A program made the position numbers and the translations under genes. A model generated the notes under the pieces. The model worked only from the letters and a program-made list of their open reading frames with translations. It was not told where the DNA came from and ran no database searches. Below are positions 41,898 through 50,594 of a stretch of 64,000 bases of DNA, piece by piece (the stretch's first letter is position 1; every line of letters starts with the position of its first letter). Origin of the DNA: Streptomyces coelicoflavus (GTDB lineage Bacteria; Actinomycetota; Actinomycetes; Streptomycetales; Streptomycetaceae); NCBI RefSeq assembly GCF_003112555.1, contig NZ_BEWB01000016.1:62001-126000 (forward strand), written 5' to 3'.

Positions 41898-42536
41898 ATG
41901 ACCTCTTCCCGGAGCACCACCACCCGTACAGGGGTGCCCACGCGCCCCGGCTCCCAGGACCACCCCGGCCCCCAGGACCGCTCCGACCTCCAGGACCACC
42001 CCGGCCGTCAGGGCCGTCTCGACCACCTCGTGCACGAGATCCGGGCCGTCGTCCACCGGGGCCTGCCGCCCGACCGCACGGCCGGTCTGGTCGGAGACCG
42101 TCTGGCACCCCACCTCGGCGCCGCCGATCTGCTGACGTACCGTCAGTGCGAGGGCGACGCCGACCGGTACCGGCAGCACGTCCTGCACGCGGAGGAGGAC
42201 GGCGGCTTCTCGATCGTCTCCCTCGTGTGGCTGCCCGGCCAGCGCACCGGCATCCACGACCACGTCTCCTGGTGTGTCACCGGTGTGCACCAGGGCCGTG
42301 AGCACGAGCGCCGGTACGAGCTGGTCCCCGGCGACCCCGCCGGGCGACTGGTCGCCACCCGGGACGTGGTCAACGAACAGGGCCAGGTGTGCGGCTTCGC
42401 GCCACCGGGCGACATCCACCGGGTCTGGAACGGCGGCACGGGCAAGGCGATCTCCCTGCACGTCTACGGTGCCGACATCACCCGCCTGGGCACCAGCATC
42501 CGCCGCGTCTACCGGGCGCCGGAGGGCGAGGTATGA
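41898..42536 (+). CDS. Cysteine dioxygenase family protein
   Basis: The 212-residue cupin has the iron-binding motif GIHDHVSWCVTGVHQG (about 110-125) and the second histidine in PPGDIHRVWNGG (about 175). This fits thiol dioxygenases that oxidise cysteine to cysteine sulfinate or 3-mercaptopropionate. The N-terminal 40 residues are Arg/Pro/Asp rich and look disordered; ATG 41898 is used but GTG codons inside could be the true start. In related genomes a rhodanese gene often follows; here that region is degenerate. Confidence 0.87.
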   Translation: MTSSRSTTTRTGVPTRPGSQDHPGPQDRSDLQDHPGRQGRLDHLVHEIRAVVHRGLPPDRTAGLVGDRLAPHLGAADLLTYRQCEGDADRYRQHVLHAEEDGGFSIVSLVWLPGQRTGIHDHVSWCVTGVHQGREHERRYELVPGDPAGRLVATRDVVNEQGQVCGFAPPGDIHRVWNGGTGKAISLHVYGADITRLGTSIRRVYRAPEGEV

Positions 42537-42807
42537 CATGACCGGCTCCGCGCGAGGATTGCTTCCACCTTGCTTCTCGCACGGTCCGGACAGGCGGGGC
42601 CCCGTCGCCGCCGCCCGGTCGACGCGCCGTGGCGCGCGGGGCGGAGCACGGGCGTGGCGCCTCCGACAGGGCCGCTGCCTGCGGTGTTGACCGGCGCGGT
42701 GACCTCGGAGGAACCGGCGGGACGCACGGCTCGCTCTCCGGAATCCGCCACATCGCCGCCATGTGGCCGCTGTCACACCGTTGGGGAGGATCCGGGCGTC
42801 TGGGTTC
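42537..42807 (+). other. Degenerate stretch after the cysteine dioxygenase gene
   Basis: No intact gene is visible. A short frame around 42565-42625 reads STLLLARSGQAGPRRRRPVDA and vaguely resembles the start of rhodanese proteins that commonly follow cysteine dioxygenase, but similarity is too weak to call. The region then runs into a truncated MFS gene. Confidence 0.3.
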
Positions 42808-43768
42808 GGCCGGGGCAGGACGTAACTTCGAGGTGCTCGTCACCGGCCGCGCGCTGCAAGGCCTGTTCGGCGCGCTCCTCGCGCCGGCCGCCCTCTCGCT
42901 GCTGACCACCACGTTCACCGACGCCAAGGAACGGGCGAAGGCCTTCGGCATCGTCTACGGATTCTCCAACGCCGAGTCGCACGACTGGAGTTCGCCGCTG
43001 TCCTGGGGCTTCCTGGCCGCCGGCGCCGCGCTGCTGGCCGTGTTCGCGTGGTGGCAGACCAGGGCCGCGCATCCCCTGCTGCCGCTGCGCGTGCTCCTGG
43101 ACCGCAACCGTGGCGCCGCCTTCGCGGCACTGCTGGTCGCCAGCGCCGGAATGTTCGGCGTGTTCCTGTTCCTCACCTACTACCTCCAGCTGACCCTGGG
43201 CCTCTCCGCGATCCAGACCGGTCTGGCGTTCCTGCCCATGGTCGCCACCCTGATGGTGTCGGCCACGATGTCCACCACCTTCCTGCTCTCGTTCGTCGGG
43301 CCGAAGATCGTGGTGCCCCTCGGTATGGCGCTCGGCGCCGTCGGCCTGTTCTGGCTGACCACCCTGGGACTGGACAGCTCGTACGCCGCCAACGTCCTGC
43401 CGCCCCTCCTGGTCACCGGCCTCGGCATCGGCCTGGTCATGGCCCCGTCCATGAGCGTCGGCACCAGTGGTGTGGCCACCGAGGACGCCGGTGTCGCGAG
43501 TGCCTCCCTCAACACGATGCAGCAGATCGGCGGCTCCATCGGCACCCCGCTGCTCAACACCCTCGCCGCGAGCGCCGCCACGTCCTACCTCGTCGGCAGG
43601 AATCCGGCCGACAAGCTCGTCCAGGCCCAGGCCGCGATGGACTCCTACACCACCGCCTTCATGTGGTCGGCCCTGCTCTTCGCCGCGGGCGCGCTGATCA
43701 CGGCGCTGCTCTTCCGGCGCGGGATCGCGACGGCGGACCCGGACGCCGCCCCCACCGTCCACATGTAG
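42808..43768 (+). pseudogene. DHA2-type MFS exporter with N-terminal truncation and internal deletion
   Basis: The frame reads FEVLVTGRALQGLFGALLAP and SLLTTTFTDAKERAKAFGI, then continues at once with VYGFSNAESHDW and the downstream helices (FAWWQTRAAHPLLPLRVLLD, GMFGVFLFLTYYLQLTLGLS) to ATADPDAAPTVHM. In intact EmrB/QacA-type exporters about 75-80 residues, covering helices 5-6 and the central linker, separate KAFGI from VYGFS. They are missing here in frame. Helices 1-3 are also absent. The rest of the 14-helix protein is undamaged, so the deletions may be recent. Confidence 0.8.
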
Positions 43769-43883
43769 GCGGCATGCGGCGGCTCGCACCCACCTGTGGG
43801 GACGGGGTGGGGTGCGCGTGACGGGCCCGGTACCGACGACGTCGTCGGCACCGGGCCCGTTCCCGTCGGCCGGAAGGACACCG

Positions 43884-44047
43884 GGCCGACCCTGAACGAC
43901 ACGGGTGTGCAGCAGTGGTACGTCGGCTCCCGAGGGGCGGTCGAGGCGCTGGGCAAGTGCCTCGAAGTGCCGGGCGGGGTCGCCGCGGACGGGACGCCGC
44001 TGAGGATCAGGGAGTGCGACGGCGGCGCCCACCAGGTCCCGCGGTGA
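43884..44047 (+). pseudogene. Ricin-type lectin domain fragment
   Basis: About 50 residues read VQQWYVGSRGAVEALGKCLE, VPGGVAADGTPLRIREC and DGGAHQ, one repeat of the beta-trefoil lectin domain that is usually fused to secreted enzymes. No enzyme domain or complete trefoil remains. Confidence 0.6.
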
Positions 44048-44057
44048 CGGCAGGTTA

Positions 44058-44181
44058 GCCGTCACCGTCACCAAGCCGCCGAAGGTGCGGGGCGACGCCT
44101 TCGTGACGCTGCGCGTCACCGCCCGGGACGGTGACGGCAACGAGGTCCGCCAGACCGTGACGAGGGCGTACCTGCACCGCG
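44058..44181 (+). pseudogene. C-terminal tail of an S8-type secreted protease
   Basis: The frame AVTVTKPPKVRGDAFVTLRV, TARDGDGNEVRQTVTRAYLH is like the C-terminal beta-domain ending of Streptomyces subtilisin-like proteases. The catalytic domain is absent. The 43769-44245 interval holds only this and the lectin fragment. Confidence 0.5.
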
Positions 44182-44245
44182 GCTGGGTCCCGTCCGGAGT
44201 TGCCCGTCGTCGCCCGCGCGGCGGACGGGCAACTCCGGAAAGCGC

Positions 44246-45232
44246 CTACAGCCGCAAGGACGCCGCCACCGGCAGGTGGTCGCTGTCGGTGGCCGGGAGG
44301 GTCCAGGCCGATCGCGCCTCCATGCCGCGCAGGAGGATGTGGTCGATCCGGGCCAGCGGGAACGCGGCCGGCCAGGTCAGGCCGAATCCGGCTCCGGCCG
44401 TTTCCTGGGCCGAGTGCATCGGGGAGGTGAGGGCGGAGAGGGCGCCGTCGTCCGTGGTGCCGTTGAGGTCGCCCACGAGCAGGGCGCGGGGCAGCGGTTC
44501 GGCGCGCAGGGCCGCCGCCAGACGGCCCGCCGCGCGGTCGCGGGCGTCCGTGCCGAAGCCCGACGCGGGGCTGAACCGGACGGAGAGCAGATGGGCGACG
44601 TACACGGCGACCGGCCCCTCGGGAGTGCGGACCGTGGCACGCAGGGCACGCGGCCAGGGGGCGATGTCGACCGTGCGGGCGTCGGTGAGCGGATAGCGGC
44701 TCCACAGGCCCACCGTGTCCCGCACCGAGTGGTACGGGTAGTGGGCGGCCAACTCCTCCTCGTACACGGACGGGTCGCCCAGCTCCTCCAGGGCCACCAC
44801 GTCGGCGCCGGAGTCGGCCAGCGCCCGGGCGGTGTGCGCGGGGCGCGGATTGTGCTCGTTGACGTTGTGCGTCACCACGGTCAGGTCGCCGCCGCTCGTC
44901 CGTTTGTCGGTCAGCGCCCCGCCGTAGAGCGTGCCCCAGACGAGGGCGGGCAGCAGTATGGCAGCGGCGGCGGTCGCGGAACGGCGGATCGCGGCGCACA
45001 CCAGGAGCAGCGGCACGACGAGGCCCGTCCAGGGCAGGAAGGTCTCGGTGAGACTGCCGAGATGTCCGGGCCGGTCGGGGATCAGGGAGTGGCCCAGCAT
45101 CAGGAGCGTGGTCAGCAGCGCGACGATCGCGGCGGCCAGTCCGTCACGCCCGCCGGGGAAGAGGCGGCGACGCGGCGGCCGGGACCCGGCGGTTTCCGGC
45201 GCGGCGGAGGAGGTGCCGAGGACAGCGGTCAA
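44246..45232 (-). CDS. Membrane-anchored endonuclease/exonuclease/phosphatase family protein
   Basis: The 328-residue protein has three N-terminal helices (LAAAIVALLTTLLMLGHSLI, WTGLVVPLLLVCAAI and AAAAILLPALVWGTLYG) and an exported EEP domain. Catalytic motifs are VVTHNVNEHNP, VALEELGD, LLVGDLNGTTDD and the terminal DSDHLPVAASL. Such proteins may hydrolyse phospholipids, nucleic acids or nucleotides. TTG 45232 starts 7 nt after the D,D-carboxypeptidase stop and is the only start that keeps the first helix. Confidence 0.8.
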   Translation of the reverse strand: MTAVLGTSSAAPETAGSRPPRRRLFPGGRDGLAAAIVALLTTLLMLGHSLIPDRPGHLGSLTETFLPWTGLVVPLLLVCAAIRRSATAAAAILLPALVWGTLYGGALTDKRTSGGDLTVVTHNVNEHNPRPAHTARALADSGADVVALEELGDPSVYEEELAAHYPYHSVRDTVGLWSRYPLTDARTVDIAPWPRALRATVRTPEGPVAVYVAHLLSVRFSPASGFGTDARDRAAGRLAAALRAEPLPRALLVGDLNGTTDDGALSALTSPMHSAQETAGAGFGLTWPAAFPLARIDHILLRGMEARSAWTLPATDSDHLPVAASLRL

Positions 45233-45239
45233 GGTCGTC

Positions 45240-46313
45240 TCACCGGGTTCCGGACGGGGCGTCGGTGGTGGAGGCCGTCGCGGGGCCGGTCGCGGCCACG
45301 CGGTGCCGTACCGCCTCCACGAGCGCACGGCTGGCGTCGAAGACGGCGCGCAGGCCCTCCTGCGGGCTGGTGCCGGCGCGTTGGTGCAGCACCACGCCGA
45401 GGGCGAGATGCCGTCGGCCGCTCCGGTCCGCAACGTCGACCGCCCACATCAGCGCGCCCCCCGCAGGGGTACTGGAACCGGTCTTGATCCCGATCACACC
45501 CGGTGTGTTCAGCAGTTCGTTGCTGTTGGGAATCGTCCCGGAGCCCACTGCCGCGGCGGTGCGCGGCAGGGCGGCGACGGACCTGAAGACGTCGTCGCGC
45601 ATGACCTGCCGCGCCAGCTTCAGCTGGTCCGCGGCGGTACTCGTGGTGGTGGACTCGATACCGCTGGCTCCCGTGTACGTGGTGTCGTCCATGCCGAGGT
45701 CGTCGGCGGCGCGGTTCATCCTGGCGACGAACGACTCCTGCGACCCGGCGTCCCAACGGGCCAGCAGCCGGGCGATGTTGTTGCCGGAAGGGACGAGCAT
45801 CAGTTCCAGCAGGCGTCGTTGGCTCAGCCGCTGGCCCGGCCGGACCTCGACGGTGGACTCGGCGCCGGAGAAGGACTCGTTGGCGGCCTCGTCGTCCACG
45901 GTGATCAGGGGGCCGGACGCGTCGCCGCGCAGCGGGTGGTCACGCAGGATCACATAGGCCGTCATCACCTTGGTGACGCTCGCGATCGGCACCGGCCGCC
46001 CCGGTCCGTGGCCGCCCGGGGCACCGCGCGGCCCGAACCCCTCGACCAGGACGGCCGCCTGACCCTCGTCCGGCCAGGGCAGCGACCCGGTGAGGGATGT
46101 GCCCGGCCGCCCGCCGTCGACGCCCGCGCCGGACGGGGCGTCGTCCGCGGACCCACGGACCGAGAGAACGCTCCCGAGGGTGACCAGGGTGACCAGGGCG
46201 GTCGCGCCGGCGGCGAGGAGCGCCGGGCGTCGCCGCAGGCGGTGCGGCAGCCGGGAAGCGGACGGCGGCGCGGGGGATCCGTCCTGCTCGCCGCGTTCGG
46301 GGACTGGGCGCAT
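45240..46313 (-). CDS. D-alanyl-D-alanine carboxypeptidase (S11, PBP5-like)
   Basis: The 357-residue protein has a membrane helix (ALLAAGATALVTLVTLGSVL) and all three active-site motifs: SxxK in IASVTKVMTA (about 112), SGN in VPSGNNIARLL and KTG in GIKTGSSTPAGG. It trims peptidoglycan pentapeptides. GGAGG precedes ATG 46313. It follows a two-component system by 108 nt on the same strand and precedes the EEP gene, suggesting an envelope-stress module. Confidence 0.9.
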   Translation of the reverse strand: MRPVPERGEQDGSPAPPSASRLPHRLRRRPALLAAGATALVTLVTLGSVLSVRGSADDAPSGAGVDGGRPGTSLTGSLPWPDEGQAAVLVEGFGPRGAPGGHGPGRPVPIASVTKVMTAYVILRDHPLRGDASGPLITVDDEAANESFSGAESTVEVRPGQRLSQRRLLELMLVPSGNNIARLLARWDAGSQESFVARMNRAADDLGMDDTTYTGASGIESTTTSTAADQLKLARQVMRDDVFRSVAALPRTAAAVGSGTIPNSNELLNTPGVIGIKTGSSTPAGGALMWAVDVADRSGRRHLALGVVLHQRAGTSPQEGLRAVFDASRALVEAVRHRVAATGPATASTTDAPSGTR

Positions 46314-46421
46314 GGGAGTACCTCCGGGGGACGCGGTGCGCGTCGTTCGCGCATCCCGGTCACTCTCGGCGAGGGGGATGTCCGCACGGCCGTGACCGGG
46401 TCGCGGCTCCCGCTCCGCCGG

Positions 46422-47702
46422 TCATCCGTTGTGTATCGGCCGTTTCGCGGCCGCGGGCAGCCGGAGGGTGGCGACGGCCCCGCCGTCGGGCGCGTTGGCG
46501 AACGACAGCGACGCACCGAGGACCTCGGCCTGGCCGAGCGCGATGGTGAGCCCCAGGCCGTGACCGCGGCCGCGTTCCGGTGCGCCGGTGCGGAACCGCT
46601 GGGGTCCCCCGGTCAGCAACGCGGCCGGAAAGCCGGGGCCGTGGTCCCGTACGGTCACCGTGGTGCCGGAGACCGTGACCTCGACGGGCGCTCGACCGTG
46701 CCGGTGGGCGTTGACGACGAGGTTGGTGACGATCCGGTCGAGCCGGCGCGGGTCGGTCTCGGCGGTCAGGGCGTCCCGCGCGGTGAACCGTGTGTGCAGT
46801 CCGGTGCGTTCCACGGACTCGGAGACCGCCTCGGCCAGCGGCACCCTTCTCGGCTCGGCACACTCGGCGCCCGCGTCGAGGCGGGAGATCTCCAGCAGGT
46901 TCTCGACCAGGGCCCGCATCACCCGCACCCGGTCCTGGACCAGGCCGGTCGCCTCCCCCTCGGGGAGCAGTTCGCTCGCGGTGACCAGGCCCATCAGCGG
47001 GGTCCGCAGTTCGTGGGCGACGTCCGCGGTGAAACGCTGCTCGGTCAGCAGCCGCTGGTGCAGGCTGTCGGCCATCGAGTCGACCGTGGCCGAGATGGCG
47101 GTGATCTCGTCGTTGCCGCGCCCGGCTCCGGTCCTGGCGGTCAGATCGCCGTCCGTGATCCGGCGGGTGGTGCGCGCCACCCTGCGCAGCCGGCGGTACG
47201 GCAGTTCGGCGGCGAGCGCCGACAGGGGGACGACGACGGCCAGGGCGAGAAGGGAGTACTTCCACATGTGCCGGTCCAGGGCACGGCGCGTGAGCAGGTC
47301 GGACGTCATGTCGATCTCGGTGGCGACGGGCTTGCCGCGGTAGATGCGTGCCGCCCACATCGAGGGGTGGTCCCCGGCGCCCGGACCCTCGTACCAGGTG
47401 ACCGCGTCGTGGTGCGGCTCCGGTTCCCGCCGGTCGTCCAGCCGGCGCAGCAACTCGTCTGGGAGCTCCCCCGGCACCAGACGGAGCCCGGGAGGTGGGA
47501 AACCGTCCCGCTCGTAGGCCTCCACGTCCCTGAGGAGTGTCGCGGTGGCCTTGGCGGCCCCGTCGTTCATCGACCGGGCCCGGGTGCTGGAGTGCACCAG
47601 GGTCCCGATGGTCAGCGCGACGGCACAGCAGCACACGGTGACGAGCAGACAGGTCTTCCAACGCAGTGAACGCCAGTTGAGCAGGTCACGTACGGCGTCC
47701 AC
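46422..47702 (-). CDS. HAMP-containing sensor histidine kinase
   Basis: The 426-residue protein has two membrane helices (about 17-40 and 145-165) around an extracellular sensor. A HAMP domain, HisKA box TADVAHELRTPLMGL and HATPase motifs VTNLVVNAHRHG and VRDHGPGFP, GRGHGLGLT follow. It resembles CseC/VanS-type envelope sensors. GTG 47702 begins 1 nt after the regulator gene ends. The C-terminal coding end contains a copy of the GTGTATCGGCC repeat found upstream of the regulator. Confidence 0.9.
   Translation of the reverse strand: MDAVRDLLNWRSLRWKTCLLVTVCCCAVALTIGTLVHSSTRARSMNDGAAKATATLLRDVEAYERDGFPPPGLRLVPGELPDELLRRLDDRREPEPHHDAVTWYEGPGAGDHPSMWAARIYRGKPVATEIDMTSDLLTRRALDRHMWKYSLLALAVVVPLSALAAELPYRRLRRVARTTRRITDGDLTARTGAGRGNDEITAISATVDSMADSLHQRLLTEQRFTADVAHELRTPLMGLVTASELLPEGEATGLVQDRVRVMRALVENLLEISRLDAGAECAEPRRVPLAEAVSESVERTGLHTRFTARDALTAETDPRRLDRIVTNLVVNAHRHGRAPVEVTVSGTTVTVRDHGPGFPAALLTGGPQRFRTGAPERGRGHGLGLTIALGQAEVLGASLSFANAPDGGAVATLRLPAAAKRPIHNG
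46431..46441 (+). promoter_or_regulatory. GTGTATCGGCC element upstream of the carboxypeptidase gene
   Basis: This 11-mer matches the two tandem copies at 48557-48578. It lies in the kinase 3' end, 118 nt before the D,D-carboxypeptidase start, with a weaker copy adjacent at 46442-46452. It could let the OmpR-type regulator control the carboxypeptidase. Confidence 0.4.
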
Positions 47703-47703
47703 G

Positions 47704-48438
47704 TCAGCGCCGCAACTTGTAGCCGAACCCGCGGACGGTCTCGACCCGGTCGGCCCCGATCTTCTTCCGCAGCCGCTGCACGCACAGATCGACCACGCGG
47801 CTGTCGCCGTCCCAGCCGTAGTCCCACACGTTGCGCAGCAGGGTCTGCCGGTCGAGCACCGTGCCGGGATGCGCGGCGAACTCCAGCAGCAGCCGCAGTT
47901 CGGTCGGGGCCAGCGCGACGGGCCGGCCGGCCAGCGACACGACGAGGCCCGCGGTGTCGATGCTCAGGTCGCCGAAGACCAGCAGGTCACGACCGTCGGC
48001 ACCGGACCGCTCCGGCCGTCCCCCGCCCGTGGCGGGCGGGGCGGCGGGGGTGTAGACCGCGCGCCGCAGCAGCGAGCGGATACGGGCCACCAGCACCGCG
48101 GTGTCGACGGGCTTGACGACGTAGTCGTCGGCGCCCGCCTCCAGACCGGAGACCACGTCCAGGGCGTCACCGCGCGCGGACATCATCAGCACCGGGTCCA
48201 TGCTGGTCTCCCTGATCCGCCGGCACAGTCCGATGCCGTCGAGGCCGGGCAGCATCACGTCCAGGAGCAGCAGGTCGTGGCGGCCCTCCCGGAACAGCTC
48301 CAGTCCGGTCAGACCGTCACCGGCCGACACGACCCGGTAACCGTAGCGTTCCAGCGCGAGCGTAACGGACCTGCGGATGACCTCGTCGTCCTCGACCAGC
48401 AGGATCGTCACGGGCGCCGGGGCGTCCTCCTCGCTCAC
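47704..48438 (-). CDS. OmpR-family response regulator, CseB-like
   Basis: The 244-residue protein has a receiver domain (acidic VEDDE, phospho-Asp in LLLLDVMLPGLDG, Lys in YVVKPVDTAVL). A C-terminal winged helix follows (VALAPTELRLLLEFAAHPGT, SRVVDLCVQRLRKKIGADRV, VETVRGFGYKLRR). GTG 48438 is chosen because it precedes the receiver domain closely. Two abutting copies of an 11-bp direct repeat lie 119-140 nt upstream, typical of OmpR-type binding. Confidence 0.9.
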   Translation of the reverse strand: MSEEDAPAPVTILLVEDDEVIRRSVTLALERYGYRVVSAGDGLTGLELFREGRHDLLLLDVMLPGLDGIGLCRRIRETSMDPVLMMSARGDALDVVSGLEAGADDYVVKPVDTAVLVARIRSLLRRAVYTPAAPPATGGGRPERSGADGRDLLVFGDLSIDTAGLVVSLAGRPVALAPTELRLLLEFAAHPGTVLDRQTLLRNVWDYGWDGDSRVVDLCVQRLRKKIGADRVETVRGFGYKLRR

Positions 48439-48556
48439 TGGACCCGACCCTTCTTCCCGCCGCCCACCGGGTGAATCCCGCACGGCGGCCCTGACCTCGT
48501 ACCGTCCGCATTCTGCCTGTCGCGTGCGGCCCCGGGGCATCCGGCACGGCTCGGCC

Positions 48557-48578
48557 GTGTATCAGCCGCGTATCGGCC
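48557..48578. promoter_or_regulatory. Tandem 11-bp direct repeats, putative OmpR-type site
   Basis: GTGTATCAGCC is followed directly by GCGTATCGGCC (9 of 11 identical). Eleven-bp phasing puts both on one face of the helix. The site is in the divergent region between the response regulator and the LysR gene. Confidence 0.5.
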
Positions 48579-48621
48579 GGGGAGCGCGTGGCCGCCGGCC
48601 GTGGGAGCGGCAGGTGGTGGA

Positions 48622-48627
48622 TAGAGT
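48622..48627 (+). promoter_or_regulatory. -10 element TAGAGT for a leaderless LysR transcript
   Basis: TAGAGT ends 6 nt before GTG 48634 and no ribosome site is present, as for three other regulator genes in this window. Confidence 0.5.
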
Positions 48628-48633
48628 CACGGG

Positions 48634-49593
48634 GTGGAGATGCCCCGCCTGCTCGACGGCCGGCTCAAGTTCCGGCACCTGGTCCTGATCGACGCCCTCT
48701 CGCGCCAGGGGAGCGTCGTCGGCGCCGCCGGCGAACTCCATGTGACGCAGCCCGCGGCGACCCGGAGCCTGCACGAACTGGAGGACATCCTCGGCGTGCC
48801 GCTGTTCGAGCGCGGCCCCCGGGGCGTCACCCCCACCGTGTTCGGCGAGGCGTTCACCCGGCACGCACGGGCGGTGCTGGCGCAGTTGACGCAGGCGGGG
48901 CGGCATGTGGTGGAGCTCGCCGACGCCGACCGCGGCACCGTGGTCGTCGGCACCCACCTGGCGGGCTCCAATGTCCTGCTGCCGCGCGCCATCGCCGCGC
49001 TCAAGAGGGAGCGCCCCTACCTGACCGTGATCGTGCGGGAGGGGTCGCCGGAGGCGCTGCTGCTGGAGCTGGAGGCGGGGCGCGTCGACCTCGTCGTGGG
49101 CAGGCTGACGGCGCCCTCCGACGAGCGGATGGAACGCCGCAAGCTCTACGACGAGTCGGTGGAGCCCGTGGTCCGGGCCACGCACCCGCTCGCCGGCCGG
49201 GAAGGGGTGGAGCTGGCGGAGCTGGTCGACCACCCGTGGATCCTGCCTGGCGCGGAGACCGTGCTGCGCCGGGAGATCGAGGAACTGTTCGGCCGCCACG
49301 GGTTCGCCCTGCCGCTGAACCGGGTGGAGACCACGTCGTTCCTGACCATCCGTCAGCTTCTGCTGGAGACCGACGTCGTCGCGGTGCTGCCCAGCCTGAT
49401 CGTCCGGGACGACAGCCGCATGGTGCGGCTGTCGGTCCCGCTGGCCCAGATCGGGCACAGCGTCGGGCTGACCAGATCGGCCGCCCGGACGCTGAGCCCC
49501 TCCGCCGAGGCCCTCATCCGGAGCCTGGAGGCCGTCGCCGGTGACATGGCCGCACCGTCGGCGAGCAGACGGGGATCCGACGACGTGGTCTAG
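48634..49593 (+). CDS. nbaR: LysR-family regulator of the 3-hydroxyanthranilate operon
   Basis: The 319-residue protein has the LysR winged helix (KFRHLVLIDALSRQGSVVGA, VTQPAATRSLHELEDILG) and effector domain. It lies at the 3' end of the catabolic operon on the opposite strand, the position of NbaR in the Pseudomonas nba cluster. Its TAG stop shares the CTAG tetramer with the stop of the decarboxylase gene. It resembles GalR/PcaQ-like aromatic catabolic regulators. Its role as activator of the operon is inferred from position and from TGGGTATA repeats in the operon promoter. Confidence 0.8.
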   Translation: MEMPRLLDGRLKFRHLVLIDALSRQGSVVGAAGELHVTQPAATRSLHELEDILGVPLFERGPRGVTPTVFGEAFTRHARAVLAQLTQAGRHVVELADADRGTVVVGTHLAGSNVLLPRAIAALKRERPYLTVIVREGSPEALLLELEAGRVDLVVGRLTAPSDERMERRKLYDESVEPVVRATHPLAGREGVELAELVDHPWILPGAETVLRREIEELFGRHGFALPLNRVETTSFLTIRQLLLETDVVAVLPSLIVRDDSRMVRLSVPLAQIGHSVGLTRSAARTLSPSAEALIRSLEAVAGDMAAPSASRRGSDDVV

Positions 49594-50591
49594 GAAGAGG
49601 ACAGGCCGAGGAACCGTTCGGCGTTCTCGTGGCCGATCTGCCGGCGTTCGGTGTCGTCGAGGAACTGGCTCTTGCGGACCACCTGGCCGACCGGACGCTC
49701 GCCCAGCGGGTACGGGTAGTCGCTGCCCACCATCACCCGGTCCGCGCCCACCGTGTCCACCAGCAGCCGCAGGGCGCGCTCGTCGAAGACGACCGAGTCC
49801 ACGTGGAACCGGCCGAGGTAGTGGGACGGCGGGAACCGCGAGGTGCCGATGACGTCGTTGCGTCCGTGCCAGGCGTTCTCCATGCGGCCCAGCCAGAACG
49901 CGAACGAACCGCCGCCGTGCGCGAAGCAGATCTTCAGACGGTCGTCGACGCGGTCGAAGACCCCGCCCAGGATCATGGCCAGGATCGACAGGTGCGTCTC
50001 GGCGGGCATCGCCGTCAGCCACTGGGCCATCCAGCGGTCGAGCCGGGGAGAGGAGGCCATGTCCCACGGGTGCACGAACACCGGTACGTCCAGTGCCGCG
50101 CAGTGCTGGAGGAAGGTGACGACCCCTTCGCTGTCCAGGTCCTGGTCGCCGACGTGGTTGCCGATCTCGACCCCCCGGTGCCCGGCCGCGACGCAGCGCT
50201 CCAGCTCGCGGCAGGCCGCGTCCGGGTCCTGCAACGGCACCTGGCAGAACGGGATCAGCCGGTCCGGCGCGGGCTCGACGATCTCCAGCGCCAGATCGTT
50301 GAAGATCCGCGCGATCCTCGCCGCCTCCCGGCCGCTTCGCCCGTAGTTGAAGAAGGCAGGGGTCGGGGAGACGACCTGGGTGCGCACCCCGTCCGTGTCC
50401 ATGTCGCGCAGCCGGACCTCGGCGTCCCAGCAGTCCGAGCGGATCCGCCGGAACTCCCTGGTCCCCATCATGATCACCGCGTCCGACTCGGTCTCGAGCC
50501 GGAGCCACGGTGCGTCCGGCCCGCCGTCGCCTCTCAGGTCGGGCCAGCCCCGGGGCACGTAGTGGGTGTGGATGTCGATCACTCGGTCCAC
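49590..50591 (-). CDS. nbaD: 2-amino-3-carboxymuconate-6-semialdehyde decarboxylase (ACMSD)
   Basis: The 333-residue amidohydrolase has the N-terminal metal motif IDIHTHYVPRGW, HPWD (about 175), FAHGGGSFAFWLGRM with metal-binding His, and the terminal aspartate in VMVGSDYPYPLG. These are the ACMSD zinc ligands. It converts 2-amino-3-carboxymuconate semialdehyde to 2-aminomuconate semialdehyde. It is the last gene of an eight-gene minus-strand operon, 3 nt after the 3-hydroxyanthranilate dioxygenase gene. Confidence 0.92.
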   Translation of the reverse strand: MDRVIDIHTHYVPRGWPDLRGDGGPDAPWLRLETESDAVIMMGTREFRRIRSDCWDAEVRLRDMDTDGVRTQVVSPTPAFFNYGRSGREAARIARIFNDLALEIVEPAPDRLIPFCQVPLQDPDAACRELERCVAAGHRGVEIGNHVGDQDLDSEGVVTFLQHCAALDVPVFVHPWDMASSPRLDRWMAQWLTAMPAETHLSILAMILGGVFDRVDDRLKICFAHGGGSFAFWLGRMENAWHGRNDVIGTSRFPPSHYLGRFHVDSVVFDERALRLLVDTVGADRVMVGSDYPYPLGERPVGQVVRKSQFLDDTERRQIGHENAERFLGLSSS

Positions 50592-50594
50592 CGG

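Noticed and set aside
41803..42301. GTG with a strong GGAGG upstream, possibly a leader peptide before the cysteine dioxygenase gene
   Set aside because: The frame does not stop before the dioxygenase start and is Arg/Pro-rich like an out-of-frame product; it lacks the cysteine cluster of sulfur-gene leader peptides.
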